A stretch of DNA of 64,000 bases from Hyphomonadaceae bacterium (GTDB taxonomy: Bacteria; Pseudomonadota; Alphaproteobacteria; Caulobacterales; Hyphomonadaceae): assembly GCA_022844345.1 (NCBI GenBank), contig JALHLU010000004.1, positions 248,001 to 312,000 on the forward strand. The letters run 5' to 3'. Below are positions 35,316 to 45,127 of the stretch, in pieces. Under the pieces are notes generated by a model. It saw only the letters and a program-made list of their open reading frames with translations, searched no databases and was not told the DNA's origin. The position numbers and the translations under genes are program-made. The number at the start of each line of letters is the position of its first letter. Within the stretch, counting starts at the first letter, position 1.

Positions 35316-36686
35316 ATGGACATCCGCCTCCACAACACGCTGACCCGGGAAAAGGAGACCTTTTCCCCGCAAAACCCGCAGCGGGTGACGATGTATGTGT
35401 GCGGACCCACGGTCTGGTCCTATGCCCATATCGGCAATGCGCGGCCTCCCGTCGCATTCGATGTGCTGTTTCGCCTTCTGCGTGCGCGCTACGGGGCCAA
35501 CCACGTCGTCTATGCCGCCAACATCACCGATGTGGACGACAAGATCATCGGCGCCGCGGCCGAAACCGGCAAACCGATCGCCGAGATCACGGCGCTCTAC
35601 GAGCGGATCTATCGCGAGGACATGAGCGCGCTCGGCGTGATCGAGCCCACCTTCCGGCCGCACGCAACCGAGCATGTTGCGGGCATGATCGAGATCATCG
35701 AGACGCTGGTGGAAAAGGGTCACGCCTACGAAGGCCAGAACGGGGTCCTGTTCCACGTGCCGTCGATGACGGACTACGGCAAGCTGTCGGGCCGGACCCG
35801 GGACGACATGGTCGCCGGCGCGCGCGTCGAGATCGATGGCGGCAAGCGCGACCCTGCGGACTTCGCGCTGTGGAAGGCGGCCAAGCCGGGCGAGCCGCCC
35901 GAGGCGCGCTGGCCATCGCCCTGGGGCGAGGGCAGGCCGGGCTGGCATATCGAATGCTCGGCCATGGCCAAGGCCGTGCTGGGCGAGACGCTCGACATCC
36001 ATGCCGGCGGGCTCGACCTGATCTTCCCGCACCATGAGAACGAGATCGCGCAGAGCGAGTGCGCCCATGGCAAGCCGATGGCGAACTACTGGCTGCACAA
36101 CGGCTTCCTGTCGATGGATAGCGAGAAGATGTCCAAGTCGCTGGGCAATGTGAAACTCGTCCACGACCTGCTCAAGGAATGGGATGGCGAGACGCTGCGC
36201 CTCGCGCTGATGTCGGGCCACTATCGCCAGCCCCTCGATTTCACAGCCTCCCTGCTCACGCAGAGCAAGGCGACGCTTGACCGGCTCTACAACGCGCTGC
36301 GGCGCATGGATGTCGAGGCGGATGAAGTTGGCGCCCCTCAGGGCGTCGTGGCGGCGCTGTCCGATGATCTCAACACGCCGCTTGCTCTTGCGGAACTCTC
36401 GGCGCTGGCGACGGAAGCCAACAAGGCCGAGCCGTTTGAATGGCCGCGTCTCAAGGGCCAGATGCTGGCGGCGGGCGCGCTGCTGGGCCTGCTGCAACGG
36501 GATCCGGAAGACTGGGCCCGCGGGGATGCATCCGAGGCGGAGCGGATCGATGCTCTGGTTGCCGGGCGCGTTGCGGCGCGCAAGGCGAAGGACTTCGCCG
36601 AGGCCGACCGCATCCGCAAGGAGCTTGCCGCCGAAGGCATCGAGATCATGGACGGGCCCGAAGGCTCGACCTGGCGGCGTGTTTAG
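35316..36686 (+). CDS. cysS: Cysteinyl-tRNA synthetase
   Basis: Class I aminoacyl-tRNA synthetase, 456 residues. Signature motifs are YAHIGNARP (HIGH-type) and KMSKSLGN. Zinc ligands lie in [15 protein letters not shown] and [10 protein letters not shown]. The C-terminal DALR-like region is complete. No anomaly. Confidence 0.98.
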   Translation: MDIRLHNTLTREKETFSPQNPQRVTMYVCGPTVWSYAHIGNARPPVAFDVLFRLLRARYGANHVVYAANITDVDDKIIGAAAETGKPIAEITALYERIYREDMSALGVIEPTFRPHATEHVAGMIEIIETLVEKGHAYEGQNGVLFHVPSMTDYGKLSGRTRDDMVAGARVEIDGGKRDPADFALWKAAKPGEPPEARWPSPWGEGRPGWHIECSAMAKAVLGETLDIHAGGLDLIFPHHENEIAQSECAHGKPMANYWLHNGFLSMDSEKMSKSLGNVKLVHDLLKEWDGETLRLALMSGHYRQPLDFTASLLTQSKATLDRLYNALRRMDVEADEVGAPQGVVAALSDDLNTPLALAELSALATEANKAEPFEWPRLKGQMLAAGALLGLLQRDPEDWARGDASEAERIDALVAGRVAARKAKDFAEADRIRKELAAEGIEIMDGPEGSTWRRV

Positions 36687-36710
36687 GACACCGGGTTTGA
36701 GGAGGCACAT

Positions 36711-37394
36711 CTGACCCAGCCGCCCGACGCCCCAACGCCTCATGTGGGTTATACCGATGACCCTGGGTCGACGGCCGTACCGACATCGCAGGTCCTCCTC
36801 CACGCCGTGCGCGGCGAAAGCGAGAAGGTGTCGGTGGCCGAAATCATCGACGCGCTGGATGCGCGCTCATTCGGCCTTGCCGTGCTGCTGTTCTCGCTGC
36901 CGTCGGTTGTCCCGATGCCGCCGGGTGTGCCCACCGTGGTCGGCATCATCCTGCTGATCGTGTCGGTCCAGATGGTGTTCGGCCGCGAGGATCTGTGGCT
37001 GCCGGGAATTCTGTCAAAGCGAACGTTTCCGCGAAAATCGCTGGTCAGCGCGTTCGAGGGGCTGGCCCCGAAGCTGGCCTGGCTGGAACGCCTCATGAAA
37101 CCGCGCCTCCTGTTCATGACGGGCAAGGCCGGCACGATCGCCATCGGGGCGATCGTGCTGATCATGGCGGTCGTGCTCATCCTGCCATTGCCGCCGGGCG
37201 GAAACTTCCCGCCGGCGCTGGCCTGCACAGTGCTGGCCCTGGGGCTGGTGCAGCGGGACGGGATCGTTGTGCTGCTCGGCATTGTCGGCTCGGTTGTCGC
37301 GATGGTCGTGGTGTCATATGTCACGCTCGTGTTCATCCAGTCCCTGCCGGGATTGTTGAATTGGCTGGGAACGACGCTGGGATTTGCCGGATAG
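36711..37394 (+). CDS. ExoD-family exopolysaccharide-synthesis membrane protein
   Basis: A membrane protein of 216-227 residues in the ExoD family, linked to exopolysaccharide production in rhizobia. LLFSLPSVVPMPPGVPTVVG is a typical ExoD stretch, and four or so hydrophobic helices follow. The only in-frame GTG (36744) has no ribosome binding site. An in-frame CTG at 36711 sits 5 nt after GAGGAGG, so a CTG start is likely and is used here. The gene follows cysS by 24 nt. Confidence 0.85.
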   Translation: MTQPPDAPTPHVGYTDDPGSTAVPTSQVLLHAVRGESEKVSVAEIIDALDARSFGLAVLLFSLPSVVPMPPGVPTVVGIILLIVSVQMVFGREDLWLPGILSKRTFPRKSLVSAFEGLAPKLAWLERLMKPRLLFMTGKAGTIAIGAIVLIMAVVLILPLPPGGNFPPALACTVLALGLVQRDGIVVLLGIVGSVVAMVVVSYVTLVFIQSLPGLLNWLGTTLGFAG

Positions 37395-37478
37395 GACGGT
37401 GCAGGATACTGCACGGCGCATGTTTGACGCCGGTCTGGCCCGGTCTATGCTGAGGATGGGCTGTTGAAAGGTTATCCG

Positions 37479-37907
37479 ATGTCACGATTTGCTGTCGGGA
37501 TCGCCGCGGCTGCGCTGCTGGCCGCCTGCGCTTCCAATTCTGTTCAGGGCGGTCCGCGCCCTCCGCAGGGACCCGGTCCGGCCGGCACCAATTTCGGCCG
37601 CTGGGACATTGATGCCGAAGGGGCGGTCGATCAGGGATTCCGCATCTTCATCATGGGGCGCTGGAATGGCGGCCAGGAGGAAGAAGCGCGCAAGGTGTTC
37701 GAGGCCGATGGCTTCAAGTGCCGCGATGGCAACCGGCCGGAGGCGCGGCCTGTGCCGATCCTGGAATGCGAGCGCGTCTATTCGGTGAATGACAACGTCC
37801 ATGCCTGGACCGTTGAGTTCTGGCCGAACGAGGCGGAGCCAAAGTCGCACTACGCGCGCATGCACATGCGCGACCCGATGAAGAACTACAACGACCGGGG
37901 CAACTAG
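37479..37907 (+). CDS. Hypothetical lipoprotein
   Basis: A 142-residue lipoprotein (Cys17 in Leu-Leu-Ala-Ala-Cys) starting at ATG 37479, with AAAGG 7 nt upstream. The mature part has two further Cys, near residues 86 and 101, that could pair, and an aromatic-rich C-terminal half. No family recognised. It ends 6 nt before the CHAD gene. Confidence 0.8.
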   Translation: MSRFAVGIAAAALLAACASNSVQGGPRPPQGPGPAGTNFGRWDIDAEGAVDQGFRIFIMGRWNGGQEEEARKVFEADGFKCRDGNRPEARPVPILECERVYSVNDNVHAWTVEFWPNEAEPKSHYARMHMRDPMKNYNDRGN

Positions 37908-37913
37908 CCGCTG

Positions 37914-38780
37914 ATGGCCTTTATCATCGCTCCCCATGAAGGCGCCGCCGAAGGCCTGCAACGCGTGATCCGCGAGCAGGCCGAGAAGCTCGCGTCCGAG
38001 TGTTCGGAAGCCCAGGAACATGCCTCCGCCTTCGCCCACAAGGCGCGCGTCCGCTGCAAGCGGGTCCGCGCGGCGCTGCGGCTGGCCCGGCCGTTGATGA
38101 CGGAAAAGGCGTTCGCGCGCGAAAACCGGTGGTGGCGCGATCTCGCGCGCCTGCTGTCCGACCTGCGGGACGCCAGCGCCCGTGTCGAGGCGCTTGAATC
38201 TCTGAGGCCCTTTCTCGTGATGCGCATCGGGCCCGAGCCGACGCGGCGCCTTGAAGAGCGCTTTCTCGCAGAACGCCGGGCGGCGGACGCCGCCGAAGTG
38301 ATCAGCGCCTTCACCGCGCGGCTTGAAGCGCGCGATGGCGACCTTGTGCCGGACCTTGCGGATGGCAGCCGCCAGAAGCTGGTGAAGGCGCTGGGCGAGA
38401 CCTATCGCATGGCGCGCACGGCGATGAAGACGGCGCTGGAATCGGGCGAGGCGGAACTGCTGCACGAATGGCGCAAGCAGTCCAAATATCATGCCTTGCA
38501 GGTTCGGCTGATGCGACAGCAGTTTCCCGATGCGCTGGACCGCCGCGTGGCTGGCGTCCGCGATCTCGCCGAGCTTCTGGGAGAGGTGCAGGATATCGAG
38601 GTCGTGGCCGAAGCGGCGCGCAGCTGGAAACAACGCCCGGCCGGGTTTTTCGATGTCCTGAAGACGCGCCGCACCGCGCTGGTCACAGGCGCAAGCGCCA
38701 CCGGCGCGGCGCTGTTTGCCGAAAAGCCGCGGGACTGGATCGGGGCGCTCGCGCCGCCGGTGCTGGCGGGTCAGGACTAG
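37914..38780 (+). CDS. CHAD-domain protein
   Basis: A 288-residue helical protein with the conserved His/Arg/Lys pattern of CHAD domains (HKARVRCKRVRAALRL in the first half; HEWRKQSKYHALQVRLMRQ in the second). CHAD proteins bind polyphosphate and often associate with polyphosphate granules or CYTH enzymes. No CYTH gene is nearby. Confidence 0.92.
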   Translation: MAFIIAPHEGAAEGLQRVIREQAEKLASECSEAQEHASAFAHKARVRCKRVRAALRLARPLMTEKAFARENRWWRDLARLLSDLRDASARVEALESLRPFLVMRIGPEPTRRLEERFLAERRAADAAEVISAFTARLEARDGDLVPDLADGSRQKLVKALGETYRMARTAMKTALESGEAELLHEWRKQSKYHALQVRLMRQQFPDALDRRVAGVRDLAELLGEVQDIEVVAEAARSWKQRPAGFFDVLKTRRTALVTGASATGAALFAEKPRDWIGALAPPVLAGQD

Positions 38781-38823
38781 CTGGTCACTTGAATGCCGCG
38801 GCGATCCATCCGATCTAGGCAGC

Positions 38824-39264
38824 ATGTTCGGCGAACTCTACCACAATCGGGTTCTGGAGCTGGCGGCTGACATCCCGCATGTCGGGCGGCTGGCTGATGC
38901 GCAGGGGTCCTCTCACAAGGTGTCCCGCGTCTGCGGCTCGACCATAGACATCGATTTGAAGCTCGACGCCGAAGGCCGCATCGCCGCCATCGCGGTCGAT
39001 CCCAAGGCCTGCGCGCTTGGCCAGGCCGTGACCTCCATCCTCGCCCGCAACGCCATCGGCCGCTCGCTCGAAGAGATAGAGGCCGCACGCGATGCGCTCA
39101 GGGCCATGCTCAAGGACGGCGCCGAGCCGCCCGGCGGCGTGTTCTGGGAACTGCGCCACCTTCAGGCCGTGCGCGACTATCCGCCCCGCCACGTCTCCAC
39201 CATGCTGGCCTTCGACGCCGCCGCCGAGGCGATGCGGAAGGCGCTGGGCCTTCCGCTCGCCTGA
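38824..39264 (+). CDS. Iron-sulfur cluster scaffold (NifU/SufU-like) protein
   Basis: A 146-residue NifU-N/IscU-fold protein from ATG 38824. Two family Cys positions are present (RVCGSTIDIDL and DPKACALGQAV). The third Cys expected near the C-terminus is absent, because the segment WELRHLQAVRDYPP has none. This subgroup is widely annotated as an Fe-S scaffold in alphaproteobacteria, but a two-Cys version may instead be a trafficking or regulatory form. Confidence 0.85.
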   Translation: MFGELYHNRVLELAADIPHVGRLADAQGSSHKVSRVCGSTIDIDLKLDAEGRIAAIAVDPKACALGQAVTSILARNAIGRSLEEIEAARDALRAMLKDGAEPPGGVFWELRHLQAVRDYPPRHVSTMLAFDAAAEAMRKALGLPLA

Positions 39265-39267
39265 GGC

Positions 39268-39651
39268 CTAACGCGGCTTGTCCGCCGTCTGGTAGAACGA
39301 AAAAGTGTGACCGTCAGGGTCGCCGAGGTCGCCGGACCATCCGCCGGGTGCGTGGCTGACGGGCGTGACGATCGTCGCCCCCTTTTTTGCGAGGCCATCC
39401 ACGATCCCATCGATCCCTCCATCGACAAGGTCATAGACGATCACGGGGCTCTGGCCGGCCTTCGCATCGGGGTTGCAGAAGAACAGCAGGTCCAGCCCGC
39501 TGGCTGTCTTCGCCATCAGCCAGTCATTGCCCGACCCATCATCGCCCATGCGGATGACTTCGAGGCCGAGCGCGTCGCGATAGAACGCTTCCGTGCGATC
39601 GATGTCGGCGACGTAATAGACGATGTTTCCGATCTTCACATTGGCAAGCAT
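39268..39651 (-). CDS. VOC (glyoxalase/bleomycin-resistance fold) protein
   Basis: A 127-residue single-domain VOC protein. IVYYVADIDRTEAFYRDALG starts the first beta-alpha-beta module, and DPDGHTFSFYQ ends the second. AGGAG lies 6 nt before the ATG. It follows the sigma-factor gene by 17 nt on the same strand, so the two are probably co-transcribed. Substrate unknown. Confidence 0.9.
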   Translation of the reverse strand: MLANVKIGNIVYYVADIDRTEAFYRDALGLEVIRMGDDGSGNDWLMAKTASGLDLLFFCNPDAKAGQSPVIVYDLVDGGIDGIVDGLAKKGATIVTPVSHAPGGWSGDLGDPDGHTFSFYQTADKPR

Positions 39652-39668
39652 GAGGGTCTCCTGTTCCG

Positions 39669-40280
39669 TTACCCGCCTGTCTGTTGCCGCGGGGTGGCGA
39701 TCTGTGAGCGGCTCACCACAAAAAGATGTCCGTCAGGGTCGTGGCTGGCGAGAAAAGCCTGCGCGCGGCGGGCCGGGCCCAGAAGCGCGCGCCGGATCCG
39801 CCCGAAGGCCAGCGCTCCGTCGGGACCAGCCGCCCGAGCCCCGCCGGCGCCGGCCAGGGCCTTCCTGAGCTGGGAAATGCGCTGGCGCAGGGCTGCGTCG
39901 CTGAGGTTGAGGAGCCAGGCGATTTCCTGCCGCGTGTGCCCGCTGAGCGCGAGCAGGGCGGTGACCCTCAAGGCGGGCGAAAGCCGTGTGACGGCGGCGG
40001 CGGCCGCCTCTCCCTCAATCGCTGCATGCTGCGGCGCCGCCAATTCCGACCAGCCGGTCTCGCGCCGCCGCCGCCGGGCCGAGGTCCGCGCATCGAACGC
40101 GGCGCGATTGCGGATCACACCGGCCAGCCATCGGCGCGTTTCTGGCGCAGCAAGGTCGGCGCGGCCTGACTCAAGCGCCGCCAGGACCGCCTGTTGCACA
40201 AGATCGTCGGCATCGCCGCTGCGCCGCGCCACCCGGCGGGCGAGCGCATGAAGGTCCCTGAATTGCCGCTGCACGGTCAT
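39669..40280 (-). CDS. RNA polymerase sigma factor, ECF-like
   Basis: A 203-residue sigma-70-family protein. Region 2 is in LHALARRVARRSGDADDLVQQAV, and region 4 is the helix-turn-helix RVTALLALSGHTRQEIAWLL. A tail beyond region 4 (about 155-203) contains ASHDPDGHLFVVSRSQ, unusual for an ECF factor and similar in wording to the end of the VOC protein encoded next. No anti-sigma factor is adjacent. Confidence 0.85.
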   Translation of the reverse strand: MTVQRQFRDLHALARRVARRSGDADDLVQQAVLAALESGRADLAAPETRRWLAGVIRNRAAFDARTSARRRRRETGWSELAAPQHAAIEGEAAAAAVTRLSPALRVTALLALSGHTRQEIAWLLNLSDAALRQRISQLRKALAGAGGARAAGPDGALAFGRIRRALLGPARRAQAFLASHDPDGHLFVVSRSQIATPRQQTGG

Positions 40281-40362
40281 GCGTGGAGGCTAGCCCTACC
40301 GTAACGATGGCGAAAGGTGTTTGGCGTTGGATGCAGGCTCGGCTTCGGGCGGGATAGGGCGC

Positions 40363-41877
40363 GTGACTCTGGATCAGCGAGTGACGCTTGGCGCCGTGGC
40401 GCTGTCGGTCGTGTACGCGGCCGTTCTCGTGGCGCTGTCCTCGCCCGTGTCCTTCTACACGCTGGACGATCCTTACATCCACATGGCGCTCGCCGAGAAC
40501 ATCGCGCGGGGGCATTTCGGCGTGAACCTGGGCGAGGTGTCCAATCCGTCCTCATCCGTGCTCTGGCCCTGGTTGCTGGCGGCGTTCGACAAGGTTGGCC
40601 TCGTCCTGTGGGCGCCCCTGCTGGTGAATGTCGCCTGCTTCGTCATCACTGTCCGCGTCATGCTGGCCTTCTGCCTGTCACGCCTCGCGCCCGAGGGGCG
40701 GGACGCGGCCAATGTGCTGATCCTGCTCGGCCTGGCGCTGCTCGCCTTCAACGTGTTCGGCGTCATCTTCACGGGCATGGAGCACAGCCTGCACGTGGCT
40801 CTGTCCGTCATCGCCGTGACCCGTGCGATAGACGGCAGGTATGACGCAATCACGCTTGCTGCGCTCGTGTTCGGACCCCTCGTCCGGTTCGAGGGGGCGA
40901 TCATCCTTGCCTTCGGCGTGGGTGCAGCCCTCGCGGACCGGCGCTGGCGGTTTGCCGCCGCCGCGCTTGTTGCGGCTAGCGCGCTTTTCGTACTTTACGC
41001 GCTCTGGCTTGGCAGCATCGGCTTGCCCATCCTGCCAAGTTCGGTGCTCAGCAAGTCCGCGGTAACCAGCGGCGTGGTCGATGGCGGCGGGGGTGTCCTC
41101 GCAGGGCTCGCAGCCAGCTTCCTGGAAAATGCGCAATCCGCAGCTGCGCCCCTCCTCGCCGTCCTGGCGATTGGCCTGATCTACGGCGCGATCAAGCGAA
41201 CGGCCCGCGACCGGCTGATCGCGTTCGGCCTGATTGCGGTCTTGATACTGGCGATGATGCTTGGCCGGATGAACAGCTATGCGCGCTACGAAGTCTACGT
41301 TCTGTGCGCCGTTGGCGTAGGCCTGGTCCACCTGCTGCAGCATGAGCTGCGCCGGCTGCTCGTCTCGCGGATACGCGTCTTTATTCTAGGGGCGGGTCTC
41401 TGTCTGCTTGGCGCGTCCCTCGGGCCCTACGTCATCGCGTCCACGCCGCAGGCGGCTCGCAATGTCGAGCGCCAGCAGTACCAGATGCACCGGGTCATCG
41501 ATGAATGCTGGCGGCGGCCGGTCGCGGTCAACGACCTCGGCTGGACCAGTTTCCGGAACGACGGCTTCGTGCTCGACCTCTGGGGCCTTGGCAGCGAGCG
41601 AGCGCGCAAGGCGCGTCAGGCCGCAGAGCCCGGCTGGATGAACGCGCTCGTGCAAGAAAAGGGCGTCGAGCTCGTGATGATCTATGCCGAATGGTTCCCT
41701 GATCTGCCGAAGGACTGGACAAGGGTGGGCATGCTGGTCGACAGCGAACGCAAAGTCACGCCTTACGCCAGCGCGGTCCAGATCTACGCGGCCCGGCCGG
41801 AAGCCGCCGACGCCATACGCGCCTGCCTGAGGCATGTGCAGCGGCCGGGCGGCCCGGCAATCGTCATCGCTGAGTGA
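40363..41877 (+). CDS. GT-C-like polytopic membrane glycosyltransferase
   Basis: A membrane protein of about 500 residues with roughly ten hydrophobic helices. Near the N-terminus YTLDDPYIHMALAENIARG, with paired Asp, resembles the catalytic loop of GT-C glycosyltransferases; VNLGEVSNPSSSVLWPWLL follows. The C-terminal 110 residues are soluble and probably periplasmic. GTG 40363 is used; TTG 40321 would add 14 residues. Likely a polyprenyl-phosphate sugar transferase for surface glycans. Substrate unknown. Confidence 0.8.
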   Translation: MTLDQRVTLGAVALSVVYAAVLVALSSPVSFYTLDDPYIHMALAENIARGHFGVNLGEVSNPSSSVLWPWLLAAFDKVGLVLWAPLLVNVACFVITVRVMLAFCLSRLAPEGRDAANVLILLGLALLAFNVFGVIFTGMEHSLHVALSVIAVTRAIDGRYDAITLAALVFGPLVRFEGAIILAFGVGAALADRRWRFAAAALVAASALFVLYALWLGSIGLPILPSSVLSKSAVTSGVVDGGGGVLAGLAASFLENAQSAAAPLLAVLAIGLIYGAIKRTARDRLIAFGLIAVLILAMMLGRMNSYARYEVYVLCAVGVGLVHLLQHELRRLLVSRIRVFILGAGLCLLGASLGPYVIASTPQAARNVERQQYQMHRVIDECWRRPVAVNDLGWTSFRNDGFVLDLWGLGSERARKARQAAEPGWMNALVQEKGVELVMIYAEWFPDLPKDWTRVGMLVDSERKVTPYASAVQIYAARPEAADAIRACLRHVQRPGGPAIVIAE

Positions 41878-41929
41878 CTTGACCCAGGCGATCGCTGCAA
41901 CGAACGGGAAACATGGAAGCGAAGCTGAC

Positions 41930-42427
41930 CTAGGCCGCCGGCGTGACGGTTACGGGCTTCTCCGGATCGGCGGGCAGGTCGATGATCAGCTTTTCCTCGG
42001 CGGTCTTGATGTCGCCGGTCCCTTCCTCGACCCATGAGCGGCTGATCTTGAGCACCACACGTGTTGGCGATTCCTCGATCACCTCCCACGAGTTGAAATC
42101 GCCGATCATGTAGTTGCGGGTCCACCCGTCTGGCGCGGAATAGGCGGAGACGTAGGTGTAGAGCCCGTTGATGGCCGGGTCGCCCCCGGCGGTGGAGAAG
42201 ATCTTGAAGTCGGCGTCCTTGATGTGATGCACATCGGTGACCCACGCCTCGGGCATGTGATCGTCCTCAGGCTCAACCGTTTTGGCCGGGCCGGAGGGTT
42301 TGGCGGGTTCGGCGGCCGGCGCTGGCGCTGCTTCCGGGGCAGCCGTTTCGGCGGGCTTGGCGGGTTCTTCCGCCGCAGGCTGGCAGGCAGCCAGCGCCAG
42401 CGCGCCGGCCAGAATGGCAAATCTCAT
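41930..42427 (-). CDS. Hypothetical lipoprotein
   Basis: A 165-residue lipoprotein (Cys15 in Leu-Ala-Ala-Cys). An Ala/Pro/Glu linker (about 17-50) leads to a compact domain rich in beta strands and aromatic residues (TDVHHIKDADFKIFSTAGG). No family recognised. Convergent with the GT-C-like gene. Confidence 0.8.
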   Translation of the reverse strand: MRFAILAGALALAACQPAAEEPAKPAETAAPEAAPAPAAEPAKPSGPAKTVEPEDDHMPEAWVTDVHHIKDADFKIFSTAGGDPAINGLYTYVSAYSAPDGWTRNYMIGDFNSWEVIEESPTRVVLKISRSWVEEGTGDIKTAEEKLIIDLPADPEKPVTVTPAA

Positions 42428-42500
42428 GATCGTCCCCTTGGGTTGTGGCCAAGATGTAGCCGACCCACCCCGGTTTGATCCATTGGCCTTTAGTGGCTAT

Positions 42501-42830
42501 ATGGCGCGGATGGCTCAGGCCCCCGCATATAAGCCGGTAATCGGCGCCCTGCTGAAGGGTTACAAGGCGACGCTGTCCCCAGCGTTTGTCGCGCTTGGCG
42601 TGCGTTGCCGGCATGAGCCCTCGTGCGCGGAATACTGCGCGGAATGCGTGTCGAAACACGGCGTCTGGGCCGGATCATGGATGGGGCTGGCGCGGTTTTC
42701 CCGCTGCCGGCCTGGAGGATCGCACGGGTGGGACCCGGCGCCGACCCTGACTACCAGCGGCGCGCGGTGGTTCACCCCCTGGCGCTATGGCGTCTGGCGC
42801 GTGAACCGGTCCGAACCGGCGCGCCCTTGA
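42501..42830 (+). CDS. yidD: Membrane protein insertion efficiency factor YidD
   Basis: A small membrane-associated factor that helps YidC-dependent insertion. It is up to 109 residues from ATG 42501; ATG 42510 is an alternative. The Cys pattern CRHEPSCAEYCAECVSKHG matches the YidD family, followed by RFSRCRPGGSHGWDP. In many genomes the family lies near rnpA and yidC, but here it stands apart. Confidence 0.9.
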   Translation: MARMAQAPAYKPVIGALLKGYKATLSPAFVALGVRCRHEPSCAEYCAECVSKHGVWAGSWMGLARFSRCRPGGSHGWDPAPTLTTSGARWFTPWRYGVWRVNRSEPARP

Positions 42831-42882
42831 ATTCAGGACTCAGCTGAAAACCGGATTGCGGAGGCCTTGAGGCCCTCACGCT

Positions 42883-43020
42883 TGTCATCCCGGAAGCGCC
42901 CTTCGACGCCGCTTGCGGCGTCGCTCAGGGTAAACCAAGGCGCTGTCCGGGACCCATTTGGCGGCCGTTAGGGCGGATGAATGGGTCCCGGCTCTCCGCT
43001 GCGCTCCGGCTGGGATGACA
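42883..43020. repeat. Composite palindromic intergenic repeat before thrS
   Basis: The outer ends TGTCATCCC (42883-42891) and GGGATGACA (43012-43020) pair. Inside are a perfect stem GACGCCGC/GCGGCGTC (42905-42922, loop TT) and a 12-bp stem CCGGGACCCATT (42947-42958) with its complement at 42980-42991. The nested form is typical of dispersed extragenic elements. It ends 70 nt before thrS. Confidence 0.75.
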
Positions 43021-43090
43021 GCCGAAAAGGTGGGTTCAACGGGACGCGAAATCGCCCTACACCTCCGCCAACACGACGAAAGACGAAACA

Positions 43091-45031
43091 ATGATCAACG
43101 TATCCTTCCCCGATGGCTCGGTGCGCGAATACCCGGACGGGTCGACGCCCATGTCCATCGCCGAGGCCATCTCGAAGTCGCTGGCCAAGCGATCAGTGAT
43201 CGCGAAGGTGGACGGCCAGCTCCATGACATGAAGCGGCCGCTTGAGCGCGACGTGAAGCTTGAGCTTCTCGATATCAACGCCAAGGAATCGCTCGACCTC
43301 ATCCGCCATGATGCGAGCCACGTCATGGCGCAGGCGGTGCAGGAGCTGTTCCCCGGCACGCAGGTGACGATCGGGCCGACGGTGGAAGACGGGTTCTACT
43401 ACGACTTCGCCCGCAAGGAGCCGTTCTCGACGGAGGACTTCGCGAAGATCGAAGCGAAGATGAAGGAGATCGTCGATCGCGATCTTCCCATCAATCGCGA
43501 GGTCTGGAGCAAGGACGACGCCATCGCGCACTTCAAGAAGATCGGCGAGGACTACAAGGCGCAGATCATCGATGACATCATTCCACCGGGAGAGGCGATC
43601 ACGCTTTATTCCCATGGCGGCGTGTGGAGCGATCTCTGCCGCGGGCCGCACCTGCCGTCCACGGGCAAGCTGCCCAAGGCGTTCAAGTTGATGAAGCTGG
43701 CCGGCGCGTACTGGCGCGGCGATCATCGCAACGAGATGCTGCAGCGCATGTACGGTACGGCGTGGGCCAACGAGAAGGATCTCGCCGCCCACCTGATGCG
43801 CCTGGAAGAAGCCGAGAAGCGCGACCACCGCAAGCTCGGCCGTGAACTCGACCTCTTCCACATGCAGGAAGAGGGCAAGGGAATGGTGTTCTGGCACCCC
43901 AAGGGCCTGACGCTGTGGCGCGTGGTGGAGAATTATGTGCGCCGCCGTCTCGATGAAGCCGACTACATCGAAGTGCGCACGCCGCAGGTTCTGGATCGCA
44001 AGTTCTGGGAACAGTCGGGCCACTGGGAGAAGTATCGCGACAACATGTTCGTCGCGGAGACGGCGGAGGATGAGACGCTGTCGCTGAAGCCGATGAACTG
44101 CCCTGGCCACGTTCAGATCTTCAAGCAGGGGCAGAAATCCTATCGCGACCTGCCGATGCGCATGGCCGAATTCGGCGCGTGCCACCGGTACGAGCCCTCG
44201 GGCGCCCTCCACGGCCTGATGCGCGTGCGGGCGTTCACGCAGGACGATGCGCACATCTTCTGCCGCGAGGACCAGATCGAGTCGGAGACGGCGCGCTTCA
44301 TCACGCTGGCCAAATCCATCCATGCCGACTTCGGGCTGGAGACGGATCACATCAATCTCGCCACGCGCCCGGAAGTCCGTGCCGGTTCGGACGAGTTCTG
44401 GGACAAGGCTGAGAAACAGATGCTGTCGGCTGCGCGCGCCGCTGGCGTCGAGCCGATCATCGCCGAGGGCGACGGCGCCTTCTACGCGCCCAAGCTCGAT
44501 TTCGTCATCAAGGACGCCATCGGCCGCGAATGGACGATCGGCACGATCCAGCTCGACTACGTCCTGCCCGATCGTCTTGACGCCGAATATGTCGGCGAGG
44601 ATGGCGGCAAGCATCGCCCCGTCATGCTGCACCGCGCGATCCTCGGCTCGCTGGAACGTTTCATCGGCGTGCTGATCGAGAACTATGCCGGCGCCTTCCC
44701 GATGTGGCTGTCGCCCGTGCAGGTGGTCGTAGCCTCGATTTCCGAAGGCGCGCATGCCTATGCGGAGCAGGCGGCGGAGGAACTGCGCGCGGCGGGCCTT
44801 CGCGTGGCGGTCGATACGCGCGGCGAGAAGATCAACTACAAGATCCGCGAACACTCGCTGCAGAAAGTGCCCGTCATCGCCGTGGTCGGCGCGAAGGAAG
44901 CCGAAGAGCGCAAGCTCGCCCTGCGCCGCTTTGGCTCGCAGGCGAACGAGGTTGTGCTGCTGGATGATGCGAAGGTGTTCCTGGCTGGCGAGGCGTTGCC
45001 GCCGGATATCAAGCGGGCGAAGGCGGGATGA
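43091..45031 (+). CDS. thrS: Threonyl-tRNA synthetase
   Basis: Class II synthetase, 646 residues. The TGS domain is at about 1-60. The editing domain begins with [15 protein letters not shown] (HxxxH). The catalytic core has [11 protein letters not shown] and [20 protein letters not shown], and an anticodon-binding domain is at the end. Full length. Confidence 0.98.
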   Translation: MINVSFPDGSVREYPDGSTPMSIAEAISKSLAKRSVIAKVDGQLHDMKRPLERDVKLELLDINAKESLDLIRHDASHVMAQAVQELFPGTQVTIGPTVEDGFYYDFARKEPFSTEDFAKIEAKMKEIVDRDLPINREVWSKDDAIAHFKKIGEDYKAQIIDDIIPPGEAITLYSHGGVWSDLCRGPHLPSTGKLPKAFKLMKLAGAYWRGDHRNEMLQRMYGTAWANEKDLAAHLMRLEEAEKRDHRKLGRELDLFHMQEEGKGMVFWHPKGLTLWRVVENYVRRRLDEADYIEVRTPQVLDRKFWEQSGHWEKYRDNMFVAETAEDETLSLKPMNCPGHVQIFKQGQKSYRDLPMRMAEFGACHRYEPSGALHGLMRVRAFTQDDAHIFCREDQIESETARFITLAKSIHADFGLETDHINLATRPEVRAGSDEFWDKAEKQMLSAARAAGVEPIIAEGDGAFYAPKLDFVIKDAIGREWTIGTIQLDYVLPDRLDAEYVGEDGGKHRPVMLHRAILGSLERFIGVLIENYAGAFPMWLSPVQVVVASISEGAHAYAEQAAEELRAAGLRVAVDTRGEKINYKIREHSLQKVPVIAVVGAKEAEERKLALRRFGSQANEVVLLDDAKVFLAGEALPPDIKRAKAG

Positions 45032-45127
45032 GGGGCGTCGGCGCACAACCAGAAAATCCTGCGTTCGTGCGCCAGCCTCGCGCTGACCAAGGGCCGCGCT
45101 GTCAGGGCGGAGAACAGCTGCGTAGCG

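Noticed and set aside
45040-45073. Stem GGCGCAC/GTGCGCC after thrS
   Set aside because: Only 7 bp with a 20-nt loop and no T-run; too weak to call a terminator.
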